Part shown: piece by piece, positions 55,415 through 64,000 of the stretch
How positions within the stretch are numbered: position 1 is the first letter of the stretch
Layout: each line of letters starts with the position of its first letter
NCBI RefSeq assembly: GCF_048323755.1
Contig: NZ_JBLWFS010000001.1
Coordinates: 372,001-436,000, forward strand
Direction: 5' to 3'
Length of the DNA: 64,000 nt
Source: Alkalihalobacterium sp048323755
GTDB lineage: Bacteria > Bacillota > Bacilli > Bacillales > Bacillaceae_F
The notes under the pieces: generated by a model
What the model saw: only the letters and a program-made list of their open reading frames with translations
Database searches by the model: none
What the model was told of the DNA's origin: nothing
Made by a program: the position numbers and the translations under genes

Positions 55415-56455
55415 ATGACTTTTAAAGCAAATAACGCCATTAAGTTGGGAAAAGTAATACCTTTTATTCAAAATGGAGATTATTTTTATCAAAAAGGTAT
55501 TTCATTTTATCGTAAAAATAATATGGATCGGGCCATATACTACCTCGAAAAAGCTATTGAATTAAAAAAGGATGATCCCGTTTACCATTGTCAGCTATCA
55601 GCGATTTTAGCGGATAAAGGTGAATATGAACGTTCTAATGAAATTTTAGATTACGTCATTTCTGAATTAGATCCTACGATGTACGAATGTTACTTTTTTA
55701 TGGCGAATAATTATGCACACCTCGGCCTATTTGAAAAAGCAGAGGAATTGGCTTTTGAATATATTGAGAAGAATGAGGATCATGAGTTTTTAGATGACTG
55801 CCTCTCTTTAATCGATCTTTTATGTATAGAAAAAGAAGACGGCTCGTTTGAAAATAAATTAGACGAAGAGGAATTGCTCATTATTCGGCACGAAAATGCG
55901 GTCGCTCACATTGCGCGCGGCCATTATGAGTTGGCCATTGATCAATTCAAAAAGATGATTGAAGATCGACCCAATTTATGGTCGGCTCATAACCAATTAG
56001 CGAAAGCACTCTTTTTAAAAGGACAACATGAAGAAGCACTTGAACGAACGTTTGAAGTGTTAGAAAATGACCCAGGTAACTTCACCGCCTATTGCCATTT
56101 AACGACCTATTATTACGAAATGGATGAAAAAGAAAAGGCATACGAGTTCGCAGCATGGTTAACAAAGATTAGCCCCATCGATATGGAACAACGCTTTTTA
56201 TTAGCAGAAACCTTATGTAAAATAGAGCTATTTGAAGAGAGTTTCTTAAAACTTCGCTTATTAAAAAAAGACAATTATCATGAAACTGCAGACTTCTTAC
56301 GTTGCTTTGCTGTAGCTGCTTATCATTGTGATGAAAAGGAACGGGCCTATATCCACTTTCGGAAAGGAGCAAGGCTCGGCGATCCGAAAGCTGAAAAATT
56401 TCTAGCGGATGAAGCAAAGGGTTTGCTTAAGAAAGAGATTGTTCGGTATAATTAA
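55415..56455 (+). CDS. yvcD: Tetratricopeptide-repeat protein, YvcD-like
   Basis: A 346-residue cytoplasmic protein made of TPR helix pairs (for example GISFYRKNNMDRAIYYLEKAIELKKDDPVYHCQLS, read in parts as FYRKNNMDRAIYYLEKAI). No enzyme motif is seen. It probably binds partner proteins. Position between the his genes and trxB matches B. subtilis YvcD, which is the basis of the symbol. GGAGG lies upstream. Confidence 0.78.
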   Translation: MTFKANNAIKLGKVIPFIQNGDYFYQKGISFYRKNNMDRAIYYLEKAIELKKDDPVYHCQLSAILADKGEYERSNEILDYVISELDPTMYECYFFMANNYAHLGLFEKAEELAFEYIEKNEDHEFLDDCLSLIDLLCIEKEDGSFENKLDEEELLIIRHENAVAHIARGHYELAIDQFKKMIEDRPNLWSAHNQLAKALFLKGQHEEALERTFEVLENDPGNFTAYCHLTTYYYEMDEKEKAYEFAAWLTKISPIDMEQRFLLAETLCKIELFEESFLKLRLLKKDNYHETADFLRCFAVAAYHCDEKERAYIHFRKGARLGDPKAEKFLADEAKGLLKKEIVRYN

Positions 56456-56699
56456 TACACCTAAGGGTATGTAATCCCCTCCTTTTCGGAAACCAATAAA
56501 ACCGCTTAACAAGATGGAAGTTCACCGTACTAGTATCGGCAATCGCTAGTGACAAAAAGGATGCAACTATCGAGCAATTTATTGGACTTCTGAAAAAGAT
56601 ATAACTACGATAGACAGAGAAGATAAGTGTTTACTAATTGGGGAATAGTAAAGGTAACGATCATTGGCCCTTAGCTAGTAACCAGAAGGAGTGAGATAG

Positions 56700-57647
56700 A
56701 TGAGTGAAGAGAAAATTTATGATGTGATTATTGCTGGAGCTGGCCCTGCAGGGATGACAGCTGCGGTATACACATCCCGCGCTAATTTAAGCACTGTCAT
56801 GGTTGAAAGAGGCGTTCCTGGAGGCCAAATGGCGAATACGGAAGACGTAGAGAACTATCCTGGCTTTGACCATATTCTTGGGCCTGATCTTTCAAACAAA
56901 ATGTTTGAGCATGCTAAAAAATTCGGTGCTGAATATGCATATGGTGATATTAAAGAAATTATTGACGGCGAAGATTATAAAATCGTTAAAGCTGGAAGTA
57001 AAGAGTTTAAAGCAAGAGCGGTTATCGTAGCAACGGGTGCCGAGTATAAAAAAATAGGTGTACCAGGGGAAAAAGAATTAAGCGGGCGCGGTGTATCATA
57101 TTGTGCAGTTTGTGACGGTGCATTCTTTAAAGGAAAAGAACTCGTAGTGGTTGGTGGCGGTGACTCTGCTGTTGAAGAAGCGGTTTATTTAACTCGCTTT
57201 GCTACAAAAGTAACCGTTGTACACCGTCGTGATGAATTAAGAGCTCAAAAGATTCTTCAGCAACGCGCTTTTGATAACGAAAAAGTTGAGTTCATCTGGA
57301 ATCATACCGTTAAAGAAATTAATGATGCAGAAGGAAAAGTGGGAAGTGTCACACTTGTAAGCACGGAAACAGGTGAAGAACGTGAATTTAAAACAGACGG
57401 CGTCTTTATTTACATTGGGATGTTACCACTAAATGCTTCGGTTCTTAACTTAGGAATCACAAATGAAGACGGTTATGTTGTAACAAACGATGAAATGGAA
57501 ACGAAAGTACCAGGGATTTTTGCAGCGGGTGATATTCGTGAAAAGACTCTTCGACAAATTGTTACAGCAACAGGTGATGGAAGTATCGCTGCTCAAAGCG
57601 CTCAACACTACATTGAAACATTAGCTGAAAAAGCGAAAGCAAAGTAA
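56700..57647 (+). CDS. trxB: Thioredoxin reductase
   Basis: A 315-residue FAD/NADPH enzyme that reduces thioredoxin. FAD-binding GAGPAGMTAA (~11-20), the redox pair CAVC (Cys135, Cys138) and NADPH-binding GGGDSAVEEA are intact. AGAAGGAGTG precedes the start. It is followed by a terminator, so it is separate from yvcI. Confidence 0.97.
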   Translation: MSEEKIYDVIIAGAGPAGMTAAVYTSRANLSTVMVERGVPGGQMANTEDVENYPGFDHILGPDLSNKMFEHAKKFGAEYAYGDIKEIIDGEDYKIVKAGSKEFKARAVIVATGAEYKKIGVPGEKELSGRGVSYCAVCDGAFFKGKELVVVGGGDSAVEEAVYLTRFATKVTVVHRRDELRAQKILQQRAFDNEKVEFIWNHTVKEINDAEGKVGSVTLVSTETGEEREFKTDGVFIYIGMLPLNASVLNLGITNEDGYVVTNDEMETKVPGIFAAGDIREKTLRQIVTATGDGSIAAQSAQHYIETLAEKAKAK

Positions 57648-57830
57648 TAGCAAGTCTAGTGGAGGGGAAAACAAGTAAAGATTCGGTTAGAATTTACACA
57701 TCGACAATAATCTACAAAAAATCTTTACAAAACGTAACTGCGTCTTAACTCTTTTGTAACAGTCATGCAACATAAAAAGGTTACTATAAGAGTAAGTAAT
57801 TGACCCCCTTTTTTATATATTACTTTGTAA

Positions 57831-57865
57831 GCACGGACAAAAAATTGTTCGTGCCCTTTTTTTTA
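57831..57865 (+). terminator. Terminator downstream of trxB
   Basis: GCACGGACAA pairs with TTGTTCGTGC, followed by a run of eight Ts. It lies about 180 bases after the trxB stop, with no gene in the gap. Confidence 0.85.
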
Positions 57866-57961
57866 TATTAGTGGAGCGTTTTTTATTTATTTAGCTGTTT
57901 TAAATTATGCTTTTGGATTACATCAGTATGTATTACCATCTTTCCTATAGGGAGCTTACCG

Positions 57962-57990
57962 TTGTGAGGACCACTGTTTGATAGTATACT
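57962..57990 (+). promoter_or_regulatory. SigA promoter of the yvcI cluster
   Basis: TTGTGA (57962-57967) and TATACT (57985-57990), ideal 17-base spacer, 28 bases before the start codon. Confidence 0.75.
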
Positions 57991-58018
57991 TAGGTCATGA
58001 GAACGTGAGGTGAGTCGT

Positions 58019-58483
58019 GTGCAAAGAGTTACGAATTGTATTGTTGTGAAAGACGGATCAATTCTAATGTTACAAAAACCTCGCCGTGGATGGTGGGTTG
58101 TACCCGGTGGGAAAATGGAAATTGGTGAGTCCGTACTAGAAGCAGTCAAACGAGAATATCGTGAAGAAACCGGACTTACTGTTATTGACCCAAAAATTAA
58201 TGGTATTTTTACAATTGTCATTAAAGACGGGGATACCATTCAATCGGAATGGATGTTATTTACGTTTAAAGCCAATGAATTTACTGGTGTTTCGCTCGAG
58301 CAGTCGCCTGAAGGAAAATTAGAGTGGAAACCTATAGATGAAGTAAAAGAGCTGCCGATGGCTGCGGGTGATCGATTCATATATGAACATCTGTTATACA
58401 ATGATGAGCCACTTTATGGTACGTTCCACTATACACCTGATTTCCAACTGCTTTCATACCGCTTAGAACCGAATCAACAGTAA
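58019..58483 (+). CDS. yvcI: Nudix hydrolase YvcI
   Basis: A 154-residue Nudix protein. The Nudix box runs from GGKMEIGES to REYREETGL (~32-54), with the E-x-x-E-E metal ligands. It should hydrolyse a nucleoside diphosphate derivative; recent work in related species links the family to RNA 5' ends, but the substrate here is unknown. GTG 58019 was chosen because GAGGTGA lies six bases upstream; GTG 58010 lies within that site. It heads the cluster with rapZ, glmR and whiA but is separated from rapZ by a repeat array. Confidence 0.9.
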   Translation: MQRVTNCIVVKDGSILMLQKPRRGWWVVPGGKMEIGESVLEAVKREYREETGLTVIDPKINGIFTIVIKDGDTIQSEWMLFTFKANEFTGVSLEQSPEGKLEWKPIDEVKELPMAAGDRFIYEHLLYNDEPLYGTFHYTPDFQLLSYRLEPNQQ

Positions 58484-58510
58484 AAGTAAGTGCATCTTAC
58501 TACTTTAGAT

Positions 58511-58883
58511 GTCTAGCTCCAGGTGCCATCGGCTCGAGGTCGCTTCGGTCCATCAAGCGTGTCTGAAGAGCAAGACACTTATTGCTGGCCCTCCAGCGCA
58601 TGTCGCCGATAAACAGGCACCTTGCGCTTTTCCATGTCTAGCTCCAGGTGCCATCGGCTCGAGGTCGCTTCGGTCCATCAAGCGTGTCTGAAGAGCAAGA
58701 CACTTATTGCTGGCCCTCCAGCGCTTGTCGCCGATAAGCAGGCACCTTGCGCTTTTCCATGTCTAGCTCCAGGTGCCATCGGCTCGAGGTCACTTCGGTC
58801 CATCAAGCGTGTCTGAAGAGCAAGACACTTATTGCTGGCCCTCCAGCGCATGTCGCCGATAAGCAGGCACCTTGCGCTTTTCT
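58511..58883. repeat. Three 125-base tandem copies of a structured intergenic repeat
   Basis: Copies start at 58511, 58636 and 58761 and differ at only a few bases. Each begins GTCTAGCTCCAGGTGCC and ends GCACCTTGCGCTTTTC. Within each, AGGTGCC pairs with GGCACCT, ATCGGC with GCCGAT, and GTGTCT with AGACAC, so each folds as a long imperfect hairpin ending in a T run. The ends recall a repeat common in Bacillus intergenic regions. Two apparent ORFs are artefacts of the repeat. Confidence 0.93.
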
Positions 58884-58919
58884 TAGAAGTCTCAAAAAAA
58901 ATGAAGTAAAGGTGATAAA

Positions 58920-59813
58920 ATGACAGAAAAAAAGGAAGATATTCAAATTGTCATTATTACAGGAATGTCTGGAGCAGGAAAAACAGTAGCTGTTCAAAGC
59001 TTTGAAGATTTAGGTTATTTCTGTGTAGATAATTTACCTCCCGCTCTGATTCCTAAATTTATTGACCTCATTGAAAGCTCTGGAGGTAAGATGAATAAAG
59101 TGGCCCTAGTCATTGACCTTCGAGGTCGTGAGTTTTTTGATCATTTCTTCGAGGTTATTGATAAATTAGGAAATACACCTAATCTTCATTTAAATCCCCA
59201 AGTTTTATTTTTAGATTCAAAAGATGCTAAGTTAGTTCAACGATATAAAGAAACACGTCGCTCTCATCCATTGGCACCAAAGGGATTACCACTCGAAGGC
59301 ATCAAAGCTGAACGTGAAATGCTTGAGGAGTTAAAAGGAAGAGCGCAACAAATTATTGATACAACGGATCTAAAGCCGATCCATTTACGTGAAAAAATCA
59401 GCCAAAGGTTTTCAACTGAAGAGCAACCGTTATTCTCCATTAATCTCATGTCATTTGGATTTAAGTATGGTATACCGATTGACGCCGACCTCGTTTTCGA
59501 TGTTCGATTTTTACCGAATCCGCACTATATTGACCATATGCGTCCAAAGACCGGACTTGATGAAGAAGTATCTTCATATGTATTAAAATGGTCGGAAACA
59601 CAGCAATTTATTGAAAAACTTCGTGACCTGCTCGTTTATATGCTTCCGCAATATAAGCGTGAAGGAAAAAGCCAGCTCGTCGTTGGTATTGGTTGTACAG
59701 GCGGGAAGCATCGATCGGTAACATTAGCTGAGTATTTTGGAGAATATTTTTCAGAAGAGTATGTCGTCCATGTGAGTCATCGAGATATTGAAAAAGGAAA
59801 GGACAGACACTAG
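58920..59813 (+). CDS. rapZ: RNase adapter / nucleotide-binding protein RapZ (YvcJ)
   Basis: A 297-residue P-loop protein with Walker A GMSGAGKT (~15-22), the LFLDSKDAKLVQRYKETRRSHPL segment and the C-terminal GIGCTGGKHRSV motif. In Enterobacteria RapZ steers GlmZ decay; in B. subtilis YvcJ binds and hydrolyses nucleotides and affects competence. It overlaps glmR by one base. AAAGGTGAT lies upstream. Confidence 0.95.
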   Translation: MTEKKEDIQIVIITGMSGAGKTVAVQSFEDLGYFCVDNLPPALIPKFIDLIESSGGKMNKVALVIDLRGREFFDHFFEVIDKLGNTPNLHLNPQVLFLDSKDAKLVQRYKETRRSHPLAPKGLPLEGIKAEREMLEELKGRAQQIIDTTDLKPIHLREKISQRFSTEEQPLFSINLMSFGFKYGIPIDADLVFDVRFLPNPHYIDHMRPKTGLDEEVSSYVLKWSETQQFIEKLRDLLVYMLPQYKREGKSQLVVGIGCTGGKHRSVTLAEYFGEYFSEEYVVHVSHRDIEKGKDRH

Positions 59814-60757
59814 TGAAAAAGAAAAAGGTTGTTGTCATCGGGGGAGGAACCGGTCTATCCGTTCTTTTACGTGGTTTAAAAACATTTCCGGTGGATATTA
59901 CAGCAATTGTAACTGTTGCTGATGATGGGGGAAGTTCAGGACGGTTACGAAAAGAATTGCACATCCCGCCACCTGGAGATGTGAGAAATGTGCTCGTTGC
60001 ATTGGCTGAAGTAGAACCGTTAGTAGAGCAGTTATTTCAACACCGTTTTCAAAATGGAGACGGTCTAAGTGGTCACTCTCTAGGCAACTTACTTCTAGCG
60101 GGGATGACTTCGCTAACAGGAGATTTTGCAAGGGGAATCAGTGAGCTTAGTAAAGTTTTAAATGTAAGAGGGAAAGTGTATCCTGCTGCGAATCAAAGTA
60201 TTGTACTTCATGCTAAGATGAATGATGGTACGATCGTTACTGGGGAGTCTAAAATTCCTCAAGTCGGTAAACAAATTAAACAAGTATTTGTGACACCTGC
60301 CAACGTGTCTCCTTTAAAAGAAAGTATTGAGGCGATACAGCAAGCGGATAGTATTATAATTGGGCCAGGGAGCCTTTATACGAGTGTTCTTCCCAATTTA
60401 CTTGTTCCTGGTATAACGGAAGAAGTCAAAAAAGCGGCAGCAAAGAAAATCTATATTTGTAATGTCATGACTCAACCAGGTGAAACCGATCGGTACCGCG
60501 CATCCGATCATGTTAAAGCAATTGTTGACCATTGTGGGAATCAGCTTTTAGACTATATCGTAGTCAATCAACAGCCGATTCCTCGAGATATCATCTCTCG
60601 CTATGCGGAAGAAGGCGCTGAGCCTGTGGAGTTTGATCAAATTGAACTTCAATCCTATGGAATTCGTATAGTTAATGAGTCATTTTTACAATATAATGAT
60701 AAACTAATCAGACATGATGCCAATAAAGTAGCTCAAATGATCTTACAGCTAAAATAG
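59813..60757 (+). CDS. glmR: GlmR (YvcK), UDP-GlcNAc-sensing regulator
   Basis: A 314-residue UPF0052/CofD-like protein with GGGTGLSVLLRGLK (~9-22) and VADDGGSSGRLR. In B. subtilis it binds UDP-GlcNAc and stimulates GlmS, directing carbon to cell-wall precursors in gluconeogenic growth. The GTG start overlaps the rapZ stop. whiA follows after 39 bases. Confidence 0.95.
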   Translation: MKKKKVVVIGGGTGLSVLLRGLKTFPVDITAIVTVADDGGSSGRLRKELHIPPPGDVRNVLVALAEVEPLVEQLFQHRFQNGDGLSGHSLGNLLLAGMTSLTGDFARGISELSKVLNVRGKVYPAANQSIVLHAKMNDGTIVTGESKIPQVGKQIKQVFVTPANVSPLKESIEAIQQADSIIIGPGSLYTSVLPNLLVPGITEEVKKAAAKKIYICNVMTQPGETDRYRASDHVKAIVDHCGNQLLDYIVVNQQPIPRDIISRYAEEGAEPVEFDQIELQSYGIRIVNESFLQYNDKLIRHDANKVAQMILQLK

Positions 60758-60796
60758 TGTAAAGGCTGGAAGGCTAGAAATATGGGGGTGAGACTG

Positions 60797-61750
60797 TTGT
60801 CATTTGCTGCAACTACGAAAAAAGAACTCACTCAATTAGAGGTAGATGAATGTTGTGCGAAAGCTGAATTAACGGCTCTTATTCGAATGAATGGCTCTCT
60901 TGCATTTAGCAACCAAAAAATGATGTTAGATATTACGACAGAGAATGCCGCAATTGCGAGAAGAATCTATACACTAGTAAAGAGGTTATTTCCGCAAACT
61001 CATATGGAGTTGCTTGTGCGAAAAAAGATGCGTTTGAAAAAAAATAATGTCTATTTAGTGAGAATTTCACAAGAAGCGAGGCAAACTCTTGAAATTTTAG
61101 GTATTATAGGTGAAGGATTTACTTTTATCCGTACAATCTCTTCTTCGATTATAAAGAAACATTGTTGCCGTCGTGGATACTTAAGGGGAGCTTTTCTAGC
61201 GGGAGGTTCGATTAATCATCCTGAAACGTCTTCATATCATTTAGAAATTTTTTCACTGTATGAAGAGCATAATCAATCTTTATGTGAGTTAATGAATTCT
61301 TTTGATTTAAATGCGAAAACATTAGAACGTAAAAAAGGATGCATCACCTATATTAAAGAAAGTGAAAAGATTACCGAGTTTCTAAATATTATTGGAGCCC
61401 ACCAAGCGTTACTCTATTTTGAAGATGTCCGCATCATGAAAGATATGAGGAACTCTGTTAACCGTCTCGTCAATTGTGAAACAGCGAACTTGAATAAAAC
61501 GGTAGGAGCTGCGCTAAGACAGGTGGAAAATATTCGCTTGGTTGATCGTGAAATCGGTTTAGTAAATTTGCCTGGCAAGTTGAGGGAAATTGCTGAGCTT
61601 CGAGTGAAGCACCAGGATGTCACCTTGAAAGAGCTAGGAGAGATGGTGTCTACCGGAAAAGTTAGTAAATCTGGAGTCAATCATCGCCTTCGTAAAATAG
61701 ATGAGTTAGCGGAACGGATTCGTTCAGGTGAACAGTTAACAGGATTTTAA
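60797..61750 (+). CDS. whiA: Sporulation/division regulator WhiA
   Basis: A 317-residue protein combining a degenerate LAGLIDADG homing-endonuclease fold (RGAFLAGGSINHPE, ~135-150) and a C-terminal helix-turn-helix (TLKELGEMVSTGKVSKSGVNHRLRK). It binds nucleoids and affects division and growth. TTG 60797 was chosen because GGGGGTGAG lies upstream and the protein then starts MSFAATTKKELTQLEV, as in B. subtilis; ATG 60782 would lie in the ribosome site. Confidence 0.95.
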   Translation: MSFAATTKKELTQLEVDECCAKAELTALIRMNGSLAFSNQKMMLDITTENAAIARRIYTLVKRLFPQTHMELLVRKKMRLKKNNVYLVRISQEARQTLEILGIIGEGFTFIRTISSSIIKKHCCRRGYLRGAFLAGGSINHPETSSYHLEIFSLYEEHNQSLCELMNSFDLNAKTLERKKGCITYIKESEKITEFLNIIGAHQALLYFEDVRIMKDMRNSVNRLVNCETANLNKTVGAALRQVENIRLVDREIGLVNLPGKLREIAELRVKHQDVTLKELGEMVSTGKVSKSGVNHRLRKIDELAERIRSGEQLTGF

Positions 61751-61844
61751 ACTCAATGTTGTTGTCTTTTTTGTATGAACGAACCGAAACAAATTATAGT
61801 AATAGACATATTTTTAATTAGTGGAAAATAAGGAGGTAGTTCGC

Positions 61845-62102
61845 TTGATCCAAAAACAATTAGAAGTGAAGTTAAAAACAGGTCTTCAAGCTAGACCAGC
61901 AGCACTGTTTGTTCAAGAAGCTAACCGTTATTCTTCAGATATTTTTATTGAAAAAGACAATAAAAAAGTAAATGCGAAGAGTATTATGGGGATTATGAGC
62001 CTTGCGATCGGTAAAGGTGTTGTCATCGATGTGATGGTTGAAGGTAAAGACGAAGAAGAAGCAATGGAAGCACTAGAAGCTTTCATTTCAAACGAAGAAT
62101 AA
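61845..62102 (+). CDS. crh: Catabolite-repression HPr-like protein Crh
   Basis: An 85-residue HPr paralogue. With the TTG start at 61845 (AAGGAGGT upstream), Gln occupies position 15 (LQARPAA) where HPr has the phosphotransfer His, so it cannot carry sugar phosphate. Ser46 (NAKSIMG) is kept as the HprK target. P-Ser-Crh is a CcpA corepressor. A terminator follows. Confidence 0.96.
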   Translation: MIQKQLEVKLKTGLQARPAALFVQEANRYSSDIFIEKDNKKVNAKSIMGIMSLAIGKGVVIDVMVEGKDEEEAMEALEAFISNEE

Positions 62103-62110
62103 TAAAAAAT

Positions 62111-62145
62111 CTGAGCGGTGACAACTAGTCCAGCTCAGTTTTTTT
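62111..62145 (+). terminator. Terminator of the yvcI-crh cluster
   Basis: CTGAGC pairs with GCTCAG across a 16-base loop, followed by seven Ts. Confidence 0.65.
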
Positions 62146-62364
62146 ATTTGTCGGCAAGTTAGTACAGCGTCAATCATTGTGAGTTGAATTCCAATTACAT
62201 GGTGACAGCACAAATAACAGCCAAGATTGCCAAGATTAGACATCCGCTGATAAAAGCGGGTGTTGCTTCCGCCGATATAATGAAAGTTACGCGGATATAG
62301 TAGAAGTTGCACTAAAAAAGTGTTGCGCGACCGATAAAAAGGAAATTCTTACAAGAACAACACA

Positions 62365-62397
62365 AAATCCCCAAGTGGGTTACTCGCTTGGGGATTT
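62365..62397 (-). terminator. Terminator of clpP
   Basis: AAATCCCCAAG pairs with CTTGGGGATTT; on the minus strand it lies 18 bases after the clpP stop. Confidence 0.85.
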
Positions 62398-62414
62398 CAT
62401 GTTCATTCAGTTCA

Positions 62415-63008
62415 TTATTTTTCAGTTTTTGTTGTTGAAATCACGGTGTCGATTAGACCATATTCTTTTGCTTTTTCAGCCGTCATGAAGTTGTCGCGGT
62501 CTGTATCTCTTTCGATGACTTCTAACGGTTGACCAGTGCGTTCTGATAAGATTTGATTTAAGTGTTCACGCATTTGGATAATACGTTTTGCATGGATTTG
62601 AATGTCAGACGCTTGACCTTGAGTTCCTCCAAGTGGTTGGTGGATCATCACTTCACTATTAGGAAGGGCATAACGCTTTCCTTTTTCACCTGCCGCAAGT
62701 AAAAATGAACCCATAGAGGCAGCCATACCGATACAAATCGTAGAAACTTGTGGTTTAATATAATTCATTGTATCGTAAATCGCCATACCTGCTGTGATGG
62801 AACCACCAGGGCTGTTAATATATAGTGAAATATCTTTTTCTGGATCTTCTGCTTGTAAGAAAAGTAATTGTGCAACGATGGAGTTTGCCACGTTATCATC
62901 AATTGCGCTTCCTAGCATAATAATACGATCTTTTAGTAGACGTGAGTAAATGTCATAGGCACGTTCACCACGATTTGTCTGTTCAATAACTGTAGGAATT
63001 AAATTCAT
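62415..63008 (-). CDS. clpP: ATP-dependent Clp protease proteolytic subunit
   Basis: A 197-residue serine protease. The triad Ser98 (GMAASMGS), His123 (MIHQPLGG) and Asp172 is complete. ClpP tetradecamers work with ClpC, ClpX or ClpE. AAGGAGG precedes the start. A CtsR operator lies about 135 bases upstream, so it is heat-shock controlled. It is the only large gene on the minus strand in this half of the window. Confidence 0.97.
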   Translation of the reverse strand: MNLIPTVIEQTNRGERAYDIYSRLLKDRIIMLGSAIDDNVANSIVAQLLFLQAEDPEKDISLYINSPGGSITAGMAIYDTMNYIKPQVSTICIGMAASMGSFLLAAGEKGKRYALPNSEVMIHQPLGGTQGQASDIQIHAKRIIQMREHLNQILSERTGQPLEVIERDTDRDNFMTAEKAKEYGLIDTVISTTKTEK

Positions 63009-63142
63009 ATTCTTTTCCTCCTTATTTTCTTATAAATTCGAAGTAGTTTTAGTTCCTTTAAGTAATGGTGTTCAATGAAGTATTGTTTTCTTGGAAACAT
63101 ATTTAATTAGATCCAATATTCTTATGTATATCTTACTCAAAA

Positions 63143-63159
63143 GGTCAATGAAGGTCAAA
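63143..63159. promoter_or_regulatory. CtsR operator upstream of clpP
   Basis: GGTCAAT-GAA-GGTCAAA: two heptads three bases apart, matching the CtsR consensus. On the minus strand TTGACC within it could be the -35 (with TAAGAT 17 bases on), so binding would block RNA polymerase. Confidence 0.82.
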
Positions 63160-63360
63160 TGATAACTACTTTCTATATAATACTATTTCGACTTTTTTAC
63201 TTTCATCCCTTTTTCATCATAGCCGAAAATAAAAAAAATCAAACTTTATTTTACAGATTGGTTAACATTTTCTCTTTACAGAAACGAAAACTGTTCATAA
63301 ACTATAATAAGAGACTATAAAATAGTTGAAAGATGTCACATTTTAAAGTGTGTCTCGTTA

Positions 63361-63374
63361 AGTAAGCGCTTACA
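63361..63374 (+). promoter_or_regulatory. Catabolite-responsive element (cre) upstream of sigL
   Basis: AGTAAGCGCTTACA fits TGNAANCGNTTNCA at all but the first base. CcpA with P-Ser-HPr or P-Ser-Crh would bind. B. subtilis sigL is reported to be CcpA-repressed. It lies about 110 bases before the start codon; the exact promoter is unclear. Confidence 0.72.
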
Positions 63375-63485
63375 AATATTTGGAAACCATGGTCTGTTTG
63401 ATGGCTATATAAAATTAGGATACTGAAGAAGTTCATCAGTCAGAAGGATAATTAGGAAAATCAAATCATCAAGGGGAGAGTTGTT

Positions 63486-64000
63486 ATGAGAATGGATGTT
63501 GGTCTTTTTCAACAACAGACTACAGGGTTATATATGACCAAAGAACTTCGGCAAGCGATCTCACTCCTACAATATACAACGACCGAGTTGACTCAATATA
63601 TACAAGAACAGGCGTTAGAAAACCCGCTAATAGAGCTAGAGGATCATTTTCAAGTAGATCTATTGAAGAGAGAAAAGCAAAGAGAAGACTTAGAGGAGCG
63701 GCAATGGGAAAGTGGGTATCGGGAGCAGGAAGTTTCTCCACTTGATTTCGTTAGCAGTGACCGCTATAACATACATGATCATTTGTTGTATCAGGCTAAA
63801 TTTCTTAATTTGGATGAACAAAGCTATGAAGTTCTTTGTTATTTCATTCTTCATGTAAATGGAGATGGGTACTTAAGTGAACCGGTTGCGAAAATGGTTG
63901 AAGAGTTAAGGATATCAGAAGAAGACGGTGAAGATATCCTCATGGTATTGCAGAATATGGAGCCAACCGGTGTTGGAGCTAGAAATCTTCAAGAGTGCCT
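63486..64000 (+). CDS. rpoN: RNA polymerase sigma-54 factor, 3' end outside window
   Basis: The first 171 codons of a sigma-54 factor (SigL in Bacillus). The glutamine-rich activator-interacting region I is clear (LFQQQTTGLYMTKELRQAI, LLQYTTTELTQYI, ALENPLIELE), followed by an acidic linker and the start of the core-binding domain. GGGGAGAG precedes ATG 63486. Sigma-54 uses -24/-12 promoters and needs enhancer-binding activators, often for amino-acid or acetoin use. It runs off the window. Confidence 0.95.
   Translation, partial: MRMDVGLFQQQTTGLYMTKELRQAISLLQYTTTELTQYIQEQALENPLIELEDHFQVDLLKREKQREDLEERQWESGYREQEVSPLDFVSSDRYNIHDHLLYQAKFLNLDEQSYEVLCYFILHVNGDGYLSEPVAKMVEELRISEEDGEDILMVLQNMEPTGVGARNLQEC

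Noticed and set aside
58509..58816. Two overlapping + strand open frames of about 60 residues with near-identical sequence
   Set aside because: They arise from the 125-base tandem repeat being open in one frame; no ribosome site and no domain.
61845..62102. Phosphotransfer protein HPr (ptsH)
   Set aside because: Position 15 is Gln, not His, and the neighbours are glmR and whiA, not ptsI.

Overview
The window looks like a stretch of chromosome from a low-GC, endospore-forming member of the Bacillaceae. Its backbone follows the Bacillus subtilis order hpf-secA-prfB-yvjA-cccB-ftsEX-ctpB-minJ-csbA-uvrBA-yvlBCD-hprK-lgt-yvoD-ppaX-yvoF-hisZGDBHAFI-yvcD-trxB-yvcI-rapZ-glmR-whiA-crh-clpP-sigL, nearly all on the + strand. 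Strong Shine-Dalgarno sites, TTG/GTG starts, a Spo0E-like phosphatase, CtpB, Crh, CtsR and CcpA-type operators, and a LexA-like box support this. The lineage is inferred from gene order and protein family resemblance; no search was run.

Region 1 (1-9000) is accessory. It opens inside a gene for a GTPase-associated protein (GAP1-N2-like), followed 17 bases later by a membrane-anchored, zinc-ribbon P-loop GTPase. The pair resembles the GAP1/double-GTPase systems proposed as NTP-dependent conflict systems, and is the best candidate here for a poorly described system. A Spo0E-like gene, a YloB-type calcium P-type ATPase and an acidic-tailed lipoprotein follow.

Region 2 (9000-24800) holds a candidate structured non-coding RNA (about 9003-9230), a cold-shock gene, hpf behind a sigma-B-like promoter, secA, prfB with its programmed +1 frameshift, an HD-GYP protein, and an unusual three-gene ECF sigma/anti-sigma-like/large surface protein operon. 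Next come yvjA, cccB, a decayed NERD-domain gene and ftsEX.

Region 3 (24800-36000) has a LytM-type hydrolase or activator beside ftsEX, a YodB/CatR-like repressor divergent from catE with a visible operator, ctpB, minJ, csbA, two zinc-ribbon membrane proteins, and a SigM-like ECF sigma/anti-sigma pair with its own ECF-type promoter. The same promoter pattern (TGTAAC-N16-CGTR) recurs before yvlB.

Region 4 (36000-64000) is conserved core: uvrBA, the yvl envelope-stress genes, the hprK-lgt cluster, an eight-gene histidine operon, a TPR protein, trxB, the yvcI-rapZ-glmR-whiA-crh cluster, clpP and the start of sigL. HprK and Crh (Ser46 present, Gln15 instead of His15) and a cre-like site ahead of sigL form a carbon-catabolite axis.

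The non-coding space is rich in repeats. There are seven dispersed hairpins sharing a GGCACCTT/AAGGTGCC core, several placed as terminators and one in the yvjA leader. Two arrays carry an AATAAGGGC...GAGTGCC motif in the same reverse-reverse-forward-forward order. Three 125-base tandem copies of a structured repeat sit between yvcI and rapZ. Degenerate tandem repeats lie upstream of hisZ, uvrB and the TPR gene.
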